In this document: one piece after another, positions 8,420-15,024 of the stretch
Position numbering within the stretch: the first letter of the stretch is position 1
Layout: every line of letters starts with the position of its first letter
Origin: Thermonema lapsum
GTDB lineage: Bacteria > Bacteroidota > Bacteroidia > Cytophagales > Thermonemataceae
Assembly: GCF_011761635.1 (NCBI RefSeq)
Contig: NZ_JAASRN010000001.1
Span: forward strand, 248,001 to 312,000
Length of the DNA: 64,000 nt
Direction of reading: 5' to 3'
The notes under the pieces: model-generated
Databases searched by the model: none
What the model was told of the DNA's origin: nothing
The model's input: the letters and a program-made list of their open reading frames with translations, nothing else
Program-made: the position numbers and the translations under genes

Positions 8420-9427
8420 ATGCAGATTACGATTTTAGCCATTGAGTCTTCTTGCGACGATACATCGGCAGCCGTTATTCAAGATAGCAAAATTCGTTCA
8501 AATATAGTTGCCAATCAAGAGGTTCACAAAGAATATGGGGGGGTGGTGCCCGAGTTGGCATCGCGAGCCCATCAGCAGCATATTATACCGGTGGTGGACC
8601 AAGCTCTGAAGGTGGCAGGGGTGCGTCCTGATGAGTTGAGTGCCATCGCCTGCACCCGCGGACCCGGTTTGCTGGGCTCGCTGTTGGTGGGAGTTTCTTT
8701 TGCCAAAGCCATGGCGTTGGCGTTGGATATACCGCTCATAGACGTTCACCACATGAAAGCCCATATCTTGGCACATTTTATTGAGCCCCCTGTGCCTTCA
8801 TTTCCCTTTTTATGCCTGACGGTGAGTGGGGGGCATACTCAGCTGCTGCGGGTAGATGCTCCCTTGCAAATGACCGTCTTGGGTGAAACGCTTGACGATG
8901 CTGTGGGGGAGGCATTCGACAAAACTGCCAAGCTGTTGGGCTTGCCTTATCCGGGTGGTCCGCTCATTGACCGCTATGCCCGCCAAGGCAATCCACAGGC
9001 GTTTAGTTTTCCCATACCACAGGTAGAAGGGCTGCATTTCTCTTTCAGTGGATTGAAAACTTCTATCCTGCATTTTCTGCAGAAGCAGAGCCGACAGGAC
9101 AGACAATTTATTGAAAAACACCTGCCAGATATTTGTGCCAGCGTACAGCATACTTTTGTGCAGATACTTATACAAAAGTTGGAACAAGCCGTAAAGCAAA
9201 CGGGCATCACAGAGGTTGGCATTGCCGGTGGGGTGTCTGCCAACAGTGCTTTGCGTGCCGCCCTGCAGCAAAAAGCAGAACAAGCCGGGTGGCGTGTTTT
9301 TATTCCGGCTATGCAGTACTGCACCGACAACGCTGCTATGATTGCCATGGCGGCTCATTATCAATATATGGAAGGCAAATTCGCTTCATTGCAGATGCAT
9401 GCCACGGCACGTTGGAGTATTTCCTGA
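8420..9427 (+). CDS. tsaD: tRNA N6-adenosine threonylcarbamoyltransferase TsaD
   Basis: 335 residues, the normal length. TsaD, with TsaB and TsaE, transfers threonylcarbamoyl to A37 of ANN-decoding tRNAs. Seen: I-L-A-I-E-S-S-C-D-D-T at the start, the metal-binding H-H-M-K-A-H (His111 and His115), the S-G-G-H-T-Q loop, and the C-terminal G-G-V-x-A-N and D-N-A-A-M-I-A blocks. I chose the ATG at 8420 because it puts the family motif four residues from the start and avoids overlap with the divergent tamB; the ATG at 8408 would add Met-Pro-Arg-Arg and overlap tamB by seven bases. The promoter must lie inside tamB. Confidence 0.96.
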   Translation: MQITILAIESSCDDTSAAVIQDSKIRSNIVANQEVHKEYGGVVPELASRAHQQHIIPVVDQALKVAGVRPDELSAIACTRGPGLLGSLLVGVSFAKAMALALDIPLIDVHHMKAHILAHFIEPPVPSFPFLCLTVSGGHTQLLRVDAPLQMTVLGETLDDAVGEAFDKTAKLLGLPYPGGPLIDRYARQGNPQAFSFPIPQVEGLHFSFSGLKTSILHFLQKQSRQDRQFIEKHLPDICASVQHTFVQILIQKLEQAVKQTGITEVGIAGGVSANSALRAALQQKAEQAGWRVFIPAMQYCTDNAAMIAMAAHYQYMEGKFASLQMHATARWSIS

Positions 9428-9453
9428 GTTATGCCTAAGTAACAAACTTATTT

Positions 9454-10416
9454 ATGAATCCAGAGGAATATCACGAGAAAATAGAACGACTCTATGAAGA
9501 GGTAGGCAAGGTGATAGTGGGGCAGCGCCTGCTTATCAACCGCCTGTTGATTGGTATTTTCACCGGTGGGCATATCCTGCTGGAAGGAAGCCCCGGGCTT
9601 GCCAAGACCAAAACTATCAGCGTATTGGCATCTACTTTGCGGTTGCGTTTTCATCGCATTCAGTTTACGCCCGACTTGCTGCCTGCCGACATCATAGGTA
9701 CCATGGTATATAACCAAAAAGAAGCACAGTTCTTTGTGCGCAAGGGACCTGTGTTTGCCAATGTGATATTGGCTGATGAAATCAACCGGGCACCGGCTAA
9801 AGTACAATCTGCCTTGCTCGAAGCCATGCAGGAGAAACAGGTAACCATAGGCGAAGAGTCATTTCCTTTGGAGCGTCCTTTTTTCGTCTTGGCAACCCAA
9901 AACCCTTTGGAGCATGAAGGCACCTACCCTTTGCCCGAAGCGCAATTAGACCGCTTTATGATGCGTGTGCAAGTGGGCTACTTGTCAAAAGAAGAGGAGT
10001 TGGAGGTCATGCGCCGGATGGCTTCGTTTCGCCCACTGCCCTCACCCGAGAGCGTTTTGGGTCCGGAAGATATCTTTGCCATAAGAGAGCTGCTCAATGA
10101 AGTGACACTTTCCGAAAGCCTGGAGCGTTATATCGTAGAGTTGGTCTTTGCTACGCGTTATCCCAAAGATTACGGCATAGAAGAAGGGAAATACATAGAG
10201 TACGGAGCTTCACCGCGCGCTACCATTGCGCTCAATGTGGCAGCACGTGCTTATGCTTTTCTTCAAAAACGTAATTTTGTGCTGCCCGACGATATCAAGG
10301 CGATTGCCCCGGATGTGCTTAATCATCGCCTGATATTGAACTATGAAGCCGAAGCGGACCGTGTGTCTGCTTATGAGGTGATTCGGGCTATTCTCAATCA
10401 AGTACCCATTTCGTAA
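9454..10416 (+). CDS. MoxR-family AAA+ ATPase
   Basis: 320 residues. MoxR ATPases are chaperone-like AAA+ proteins that help metal-cofactor or complex assembly. Visible: Walker A G-S-P-G-L-A-K-T (45-52), Walker B L-A-D-E-I-N-R-A (Asp108, Glu109), sensor 1 A-T-Q-N-P-L-E in the family-specific form, the arginine-finger region L-P-E-A-Q-L-D-R-F, and the C-terminal lid. MoxR genes usually precede a DUF58 protein and von Willebrand-domain BatA/BatB genes; here a metallo-beta-lactamase-fold gene follows 12 bases later instead. The gene starts 26 bases after tsaD, so the three may be cotranscribed. Confidence 0.93.
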   Translation: MNPEEYHEKIERLYEEVGKVIVGQRLLINRLLIGIFTGGHILLEGSPGLAKTKTISVLASTLRLRFHRIQFTPDLLPADIIGTMVYNQKEAQFFVRKGPVFANVILADEINRAPAKVQSALLEAMQEKQVTIGEESFPLERPFFVLATQNPLEHEGTYPLPEAQLDRFMMRVQVGYLSKEEELEVMRRMASFRPLPSPESVLGPEDIFAIRELLNEVTLSESLERYIVELVFATRYPKDYGIEEGKYIEYGASPRATIALNVAARAYAFLQKRNFVLPDDIKAIAPDVLNHRLILNYEAEADRVSAYEVIRAILNQVPIS

Positions 10417-10428
10417 AAGGGAAAGGTC

Positions 10429-11301
10429 ATGAGCGTGTTGTCCTTAGTAGGAAAGCCGTTTGTAAAAAAGAAAACGCACGAAGAAGTAACAGCTTATGAG
10501 TTTGATTTTCGCCTGATTGGACGCACATTTTTGACTGTCCACCTGTTTTATGTAGATGGGGTGTTGATAGATACGGCACAAAGCAATGCAGAAAGTTTGG
10601 TGTTGCGTACCTTGCGCCCTTATGATATAGAAAAAGTGCTGTTGACACACTGGCACGAAGACCATAGTGGCAACTTGGTTGCCATTTACAAACAGCACCG
10701 CCCACAAGCTGTTTATGCCCATCCGCTGACTGCGCGTATTGTACGTCGGGGGTTTTCCATTCTACCGTACGAATATTTGATGCTGGGCAATACAACCCCC
10801 TTTAAAAAAGAAATATTGCCATTGCCTGATAAAATCCCCTCGCGCCGCTTGACCTTTTTACCGATGCATACTCCCGGGCACAGCGACGACCACACTGCCT
10901 ACTATGTGCCGGAGCGTGGTTGGCTGTTTTCGGGTGATTTGTTCGTTGCAGAGAAAATTAAATTTTTTCACCACGGCGAAGACATAGCTCAACAAATAGA
11001 TTCTTTGCGCAAGGTGGCTACCTTAGATTTTGATACTTTGTTTTGTGCCCACAACCCGCAGTTTACCCATGGGAAGCAGGCTATACTGCGCAAATTACAA
11101 TACTTAGAAGATTTCTATGGGAAGGTGGCTGCATGGTATCATAAAGGCTTGGACGAAAAAGAAATCATAAGACGGTTGCCGCTCGAAGAGAGCGCTTTCA
11201 TCCGTCTCGTAACCTTTGGCGATGTGGGTTTGGTATATATGGTTCGCTCTGTGATTCGAAACGAACGGAAAAAGGAGCTTAGCGAGTCGATAACTGCGTA
11301 G
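10429..11301 (+). CDS. Metallo-beta-lactamase-fold hydrolase
   Basis: 290 residues. The zinc motif T-H-W-H-E-D-H (His74, His76, Asp78, His79) is intact, followed by H-T-P-G-H-S-D-D-H for the third zinc-ligand His, S-G-D-L-F with the bridging Asp, and a late His (C-A-H-N-P). The fold covers about residues 30-220; the last 70 residues are helical, as in the beta-lactamase-like proteins with a C-terminal winged helix. Members are glyoxalase II-like or thioesterase-like; the substrate here cannot be told. It lies 12 bases after the MoxR gene and its last 23 bases overlap the convergent siaC-like gene. Confidence 0.88.
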   Translation: MSVLSLVGKPFVKKKTHEEVTAYEFDFRLIGRTFLTVHLFYVDGVLIDTAQSNAESLVLRTLRPYDIEKVLLTHWHEDHSGNLVAIYKQHRPQAVYAHPLTARIVRRGFSILPYEYLMLGNTTPFKKEILPLPDKIPSRRLTFLPMHTPGHSDDHTAYYVPERGWLFSGDLFVAEKIKFFHHGEDIAQQIDSLRKVATLDFDTLFCAHNPQFTHGKQAILRKLQYLEDFYGKVAAWYHKGLDEKEIIRRLPLEESAFIRLVTFGDVGLVYMVRSVIRNERKKELSESITA

Positions 11302-11671
11302 GTATCAGTTCGAAATCGAGCTTGATGATGTCGCGGAAGTCGTGCCCCGCCTCTTCCATGTCCTCATCTTTTTCATCGTAATACCACTTGACAAACACGG
11401 GTTTGCCCGTGTCTTGGTGAATCTTTTCGAGCTTTTTCAATATGTCAAGAATAAATTTGGAAGAACTGGTATTAAAGTATTCAAGCTTTAGTATCAGGTT
11501 GAATGTCAAAATGTCGGAATTGGCAGCTTTATCCAGCCAATCCAAGATAGGTTGGTAAAATTCAGCAGAGTTTTCCGGAATGGAACGTCCGGCTATTTCG
11601 AGCACGCCGGTACGGGCATCAAAGTAAACTTTTGGGGTGCGGTTGGTACGTTCAATACTGAGGTTTTCCAT
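11279..11671 (-). CDS. SiaC-family regulatory phosphoprotein (DUF1987)
   Basis: 130 residues, the whole SiaC/DUF1987 domain, a STAS-like small protein. In Pseudomonas aeruginosa, SiaC is phosphorylated by the kinase SiaB and dephosphorylated by the PP2C phosphatase SiaA; the unphosphorylated form stimulates the diguanylate cyclase SiaD. The family phosphosite region is intact: E-Y-F-N-T-S-S-S-K with the Thr at residue 68, which I recall as the same number as in the Pseudomonas protein. It lies directly downstream of the SiaB-like gene (43 bases apart), so the kinase and its substrate are presumably made together. Its 3' end overlaps the convergent metallo-hydrolase by 23 bases. What it controls here is not known. 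Confidence 0.85.
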   Translation of the reverse strand: MENLSIERTNRTPKVYFDARTGVLEIAGRSIPENSAEFYQPILDWLDKAANSDILTFNLILKLEYFNTSSSKFILDILKKLEKIHQDTGKPVFVKWYYDEKDEDMEEAGHDFRDIIKLDFELIPTQLSTR

Positions 11672-11714
11672 AGGTCGTTTTCATAAATGGGAACTTTGAA
11701 GCAAAACAACAAAA

Positions 11715-12263
11715 TCAGACAGCTTGTTCTAAGACTTTTACCTTTAATGTAAAAAAAGCACTTTTACTGTTCAAAGGTTTGAAGTCGCATTCTAGTTTAG
11801 CACCTGAACGGCGGGCTATATCTATAAAACCCAAGCCAGCGCCTTTGTCGGGCATGAAGCGGGCGCGCTGCCACGCTTGCAAATATAGTGCATCTAAGTC
11901 AATTTTCGATAAACTATTGATGCGTTCTATTTGATCTTTGATGCGTGCCACCTTCATGCGGTTTATAGGGTTGGTTGTTTCAATCAGATAGCCTTCCTGC
12001 AAGCGAACAAGGCGCATCTTGTGTTGAACCTCTTGCTCCTCTTCGGCAGGGTTGAGGCTATTGCGGTAGGCGTGCAAGTAAATGTTTTGCAAACACTCCA
12101 CGAATATGGAGAAAATGCGCTTTCTTATTTTTTTGTTGAGCTCTACTTCGCTGAGCTTCTTTTCAACAGTTTCCAATATCTGGTCGATGGTTTCTTCATC
12201 GATTTGCCCTTCAAAGCAAAACAACGTTTGATGTTCGGGGAATGTCATGGATGCACAATTCAT
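11715..12263 (-). CDS. SiaB-family protein kinase (DUF6272)
   Basis: 182 residues, a GHKL-type histidine-kinase-like ATPase fold used as a Ser/Thr kinase. The N-box is visible as V-E-C-L-Q-N-I-Y-L-H-A-Y (Glu and Asn for Mg-ATP), and the G-box as D-K-G-A-G-L-G-F-I-D-I-A. Like SiaB and anti-sigma-factor kinases it has no sensor domain. It is the first gene of a two-gene unit with the SiaC-like phosphoprotein. A PP2C/SpoIIE phosphatase that could reverse the reaction is encoded 30 kb away (42034-43236), not in this unit. An internal Met five residues in is an alternative start. Confidence 0.82.
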   Translation of the reverse strand: MNCASMTFPEHQTLFCFEGQIDEETIDQILETVEKKLSEVELNKKIRKRIFSIFVECLQNIYLHAYRNSLNPAEEEQEVQHKMRLVRLQEGYLIETTNPINRMKVARIKDQIERINSLSKIDLDALYLQAWQRARFMPDKGAGLGFIDIARRSGAKLECDFKPLNSKSAFFTLKVKVLEQAV

Positions 12264-12368
12264 AATCCTTTTTCGAAATATTCTTGGCTGCTTTTACGAA
12301 ACAGCTTGCATGGTGGTTAATTGTTTGTAAGCAATTTAAAAAAAAATATAAAATTTCAAGCCAAATGT

Positions 12369-12698
12369 TTATTTTTTGAAATGGTAGTGCAAATGAGGTA
12401 GCTGGCATTCATGGGGAACAAGCACGCGCAGCTCTCCTTGGGTCAGTATGCACTGACAAGCCAGCCGTTCGTTGCTGCGCAGGCGTCCTTGAGTCATAAA
12501 GCGCTGTTCCTGTGGGCTGGGTGGGCTCAGCTGTTCGCCTCCTGACACAATTTGTATTTTACAGCCGGTGCATCGCCCCTTTCCACCACAAGGGTGCATC
12601 CAATCGACGTAGGCGGCTTGTATGTTCTGCAAAAGTGTTTTGCCTTCTTGTATTTCTACACTCAAGCCGCCCAAGTTTTCTATCACCAGTTTTGGCAT
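12369..12698 (-). CDS. 2Fe-2S ferredoxin (plant/adrenodoxin-type fold)
   Basis: 109 residues. The Cys pattern C-G-G-K-G-R-C-T-G-C (37, 43, 46) and a late Cys81 in E-R-L-A-C-Q bind a 2Fe-2S cluster. It is a cytoplasmic electron carrier; the partner is not evident. I placed the start at the ATG at 12698 because it gives M-P-K-L-V-I-E-N directly at the first beta strand; an upstream TTG at 12740 would add 14 residues and reach the divergent gene. The C-terminus is His-rich. Only 46 bases separate it from the divergent gene at 12745, so both promoters must sit in or near that gap. Confidence 0.88.
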   Translation of the reverse strand: MPKLVIENLGGLSVEIQEGKTLLQNIQAAYVDWMHPCGGKGRCTGCKIQIVSGGEQLSPPSPQEQRFMTQGRLRSNERLACQCILTQGELRVLVPHECQLPHLHYHFKK

Positions 12699-12744
12699 GA
12701 ATTTTTTATCTTTAAAAACAAATTTTAAGAACTCAAACAAAGTT

Positions 12745-13842
12745 ATGAGCGAGGAGCGTGTAAAACAACTACAGCCTTACTGGGAGGCATGGATAGCATC
12801 CTTTATAAAAGAGGTTTATAGCCGCAAAGAGTACGTGGAGGGAGAAGAGTTGCTGCGGCTCACCCCCATAGAAGCACTCAATAAGCTGCTCATCAAGCAA
12901 CTGTTTGACGAGTGGCGCCAAGCCATAGAGCAAAGCAAAAGTGCTTATTTCGACTATGAACACCCAAGAGTAAAAGCTGCTCTGCAAGAGTATGCCAATG
13001 TACTGTCTTACCATATCAAAATAGATGCGGAAGCCATGCGTCGCCTCTTGCACCGCACACTGCCGCTCTATGTGATGCTTTTGTTTTCGCCCTACCATTT
13101 CTTTGTCCACTTCTTCGAACACAACCCCGTGCCTATTCTGGGGGTAGAAGAACTGAAAAAGCAGCTGAAGTATATCAAACACTATGATTTTTTGTTGCAG
13201 GCACTCATCGAGCGCATGGAGCAGCAGCGTATGCAGGCATTGCCTCCCATCGCCCTTTTGGGCTTGTTCAAAGTGGTGTATGAACAATTGGGCAACCGGC
13301 TAGTCTTAGATTCCGAAGCTATAGCCGCCTTTTTGGATATGATAGGATATACCGACGAACAAGCACTACAAGAAAAACCCGGCATGGAGCAGCCTACAAC
13401 TGAAAAACTATACAGTCCGGAGACAAAGCAGACAATGGAGGCAGACCGAGAAGCCGTAAAAGAGAGGCAGGAAGAGCCAGCACCCATACAACTAAACGAA
13501 GATGAGCAGCATGATGCCGGAGCAGAAGAGGAAGATGATTATTATGGCGGTCTGAATGAGCGCTTCAAACAAAGGGTTTCGCATAACATCAATTTGAAAC
13601 TACCTCAGACGCAGCACCGCAGCCTTCGCGACATCATCAGCCTCCACGAGCGCTTTATGTTTGTCGAGCAGTTGTTTGCAGGAAGTTACCATGCTTATCA
13701 ACAATTGATTCAAGAGATAGAAAAGGTAGATGACTTGCAGTCTGCCATGAAGCTACTGCGCCGCTGTGCTCAAGAAAAAAACTGGAAGCCATCCGAAGCC
13801 CTCGATGCGCTGGAAGCGGCAGTGAAGCGGGCTTTTGGGTGA
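12745..13842 (+). CDS. Conserved protein of unknown function, Bacteroidota type
   Basis: 365 residues, probably cytoplasmic: no signal peptide or clear membrane segment, though about residues 110-130 are rich in Phe, Tyr and Leu. Three parts are seen: a mostly helical N-terminal half (1-210), an acidic Glu/Gln-rich low-complexity linker (about 215-265), and a compact C-terminal helical domain (about 270-365) beginning near S-L-R-D-I-I-S-L-H-E-R-F-M-F-V. C-terminal segments of this style (R/K-F-M-F-V-x-E-L-F) are familiar from unnamed Bacteroidota proteins, but I cannot give a function. The start was set at the ATG at 12745, leaving out a weak upstream extension that would overlap the ferredoxin gene. 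Confidence 0.75.
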   Translation: MSEERVKQLQPYWEAWIASFIKEVYSRKEYVEGEELLRLTPIEALNKLLIKQLFDEWRQAIEQSKSAYFDYEHPRVKAALQEYANVLSYHIKIDAEAMRRLLHRTLPLYVMLLFSPYHFFVHFFEHNPVPILGVEELKKQLKYIKHYDFLLQALIERMEQQRMQALPPIALLGLFKVVYEQLGNRLVLDSEAIAAFLDMIGYTDEQALQEKPGMEQPTTEKLYSPETKQTMEADREAVKERQEEPAPIQLNEDEQHDAGAEEEDDYYGGLNERFKQRVSHNINLKLPQTQHRSLRDIISLHERFMFVEQLFAGSYHAYQQLIQEIEKVDDLQSAMKLLRRCAQEKNWKPSEALDALEAAVKRAFG

Positions 13843-13877
13843 ATGTCGCCATTGGGCAAGTGGTGCTCCTCAAATAA

Positions 13878-13912
13878 AAAGACGGGCAAAGGAAGCCTTT
13901 ACCCGTCTTTGC
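13878..13912 (+). terminator. Terminator after the conserved unknown gene
   Basis: A 12-bp stem (GACGGGCAAAGG and CCTTTACCCGTC, one mismatch) with a 3-base loop is flanked by AAAAA on the left and TTTGCTGTTT on the right. It lies between two convergent genes and may end transcription from both sides. Confidence 0.6.
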
Positions 13913-13950
13913 TGTTTCTGAATGAACGTTGGCAGAGTTCATTAGCTGGC

Positions 13951-14868
13951 TTAAAGAGCTTTTACAACGGCAAGAATGAGACCATCTGCGCGCTGTCGGG
14001 CAGTGTCAAAGTCTATTTCGCCGGTAGTGTATGCTTTCTCTATCTCGAGAAAATGTTTATACAAGGGCTCACCTTGATGTGTTTCTACTATTTTAAACAC
14101 CCTTTTGTCTTTGAGGTGCCGTTCCCAGCTTTGGCGCACCATCTGCCAGTACGCTTGGTGCTTTTTCCACCACTCTTGGGCAAGGCGGCAGCGTTCATCG
14201 CTCACCTTTCTGTATTCGTTCCATCCTTTTTCTTGGGCAATGAGGCGGTCGCCGGCTTCGGTGCGCAAAATTTTGTGGTTGTCTTGTTCATGTACCCAGC
14301 CATAGGGGGTAATTTCGTGGCGATTGCGTCGCAACATGATATTGTAATCCTTGCGCTTGGTGAACTCGCGGCGTGGTAAGGGAGCGTAGGCTTGGCTTTC
14401 CCAATAGTGACGCCCGTCAAGATGTACCCAGCTGGCAATACCTGCGTAGCGGGGGGCGTCGTCGATTTGTGTCACCAACTGTACCCACTGCCCTTTGAGA
14501 GGGCTTATGTTTTGTTTGCGGAACTGCTGTGCGCCTTCATAACTGAGAAGCTCCGAAGGTTCGTAGAGCCAGTCTTGCCGCCAGTGTTTGACAATCATGC
14601 TATCGCCGACAATGAGCAGATGCTGCAGTACTATCTTGCCTTTGCTTTCTTCTATGACCTGCACCCATTCTAAACCACCACTTTGATAGTTGTCGTGGAA
14701 CTGATAGTTTTTGTCAGGAGAAAAGGTTTCTGCAAAATTGAAGGTTACTTCATAGCAGCCGCACATGCTTTTGATAGCTTCGATGTCTTCTTTTTTTTGT
14801 GCGAGCGCGCTGCTGCCATACAATACACAGGCAGCCGCTAGTGATGTTTGTAGCCATGATTTTAGCAT
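13951..14868 (-). CDS. DUF6607 family secreted protein of the haem-uptake locus
   Basis: 305 residues with a cleavable signal peptide (cleavage near S-A-L-A-Q). After cleavage the mature protein begins with a C-G-C-Y-E-V-T-F-N-F-A-E-T-F block that marks the DUF6607 family. The domain is rich in Trp, Tyr and charged residues (W-V-Q-V-I, W-L-Y-E-P, H-Y-W-E-S-Q) and is probably beta-rich. Members are commonly coded beside TonB-dependent receptors and HmuY-type proteins, which is the case here; no activity is known to me. It is divergent from the receptor gene and shares with it a control region holding two palindromes, so iron or haem control is likely. Confidence 0.75.
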   Translation of the reverse strand: MLKSWLQTSLAAACVLYGSSALAQKKEDIEAIKSMCGCYEVTFNFAETFSPDKNYQFHDNYQSGGLEWVQVIEESKGKIVLQHLLIVGDSMIVKHWRQDWLYEPSELLSYEGAQQFRKQNISPLKGQWVQLVTQIDDAPRYAGIASWVHLDGRHYWESQAYAPLPRREFTKRKDYNIMLRRNRHEITPYGWVHEQDNHKILRTEAGDRLIAQEKGWNEYRKVSDERCRLAQEWWKKHQAYWQMVRQSWERHLKDKRVFKIVETHQGEPLYKHFLEIEKAYTTGEIDFDTARQRADGLILAVVKAL

Positions 14869-14899
14869 AGTCCTATTGTTTTTGATGGGTTTACAAAGG

Positions 14900-14931
14900 C
14901 AAAGTTAATCTTAATTTAGACTTAATCCAAA
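14900..14931 (-). promoter_or_regulatory. Promoter for the DUF6607 gene
   Basis: On the minus strand TAACTTTG (bases 14907-14900) follows TTTG (14931-14928) after 20 bases, a match to the Bacteroidota consensus. The TTTG element lies inside the palindrome at 14914-14932, so a repressor bound there would block this promoter. Confidence 0.7.
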
Positions 14932-14932
14932 T
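14914..14932. promoter_or_regulatory. 19-bp palindromic operator 1 (Fur/DtxR-like)
   Basis: ATTTAGACTTAATCCAAAT is an imperfect dyad: 14 of 19 positions match its own reverse complement. Its centre is 30 bp from that of operator 2. It covers the -33 element of the leftward promoter. The length and half-site style (TTTrGAC...) resemble iron-regulator boxes, but the regulator is not identified. Confidence 0.6.
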
Positions 14933-14943
14933 AATTTTTAAAA

Positions 14944-14962
14944 TTTATTTGGACTAAATAAA
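14944..14962. promoter_or_regulatory. 19-bp palindromic operator 2 (Fur/DtxR-like)
   Basis: TTTATTTGGACTAAATAAA matches its reverse complement at 16 of 19 positions. It shares the half-site (A)TTTrGaCT with operator 1. It overlaps the -33 element of the rightward promoter, placing both divergent units under one regulator. Confidence 0.65.
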
Positions 14963-14978
14963 AATAGTCTTATCTTTG
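14948..14978 (+). promoter_or_regulatory. Promoter for the haem/TonB receptor operon
   Basis: TTTG (14948-14951), exactly 19 bases, then TATCTTTG (14971-14978): a perfect Bacteroidota promoter, 46 bases before the receptor ATG. The upstream half is inside operator 2. Confidence 0.8.
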
Positions 14979-15024
14979 CATCGTCACTCACGACACAAAC
15001 ATCGCTCAACTTAACTGTAAAAAG

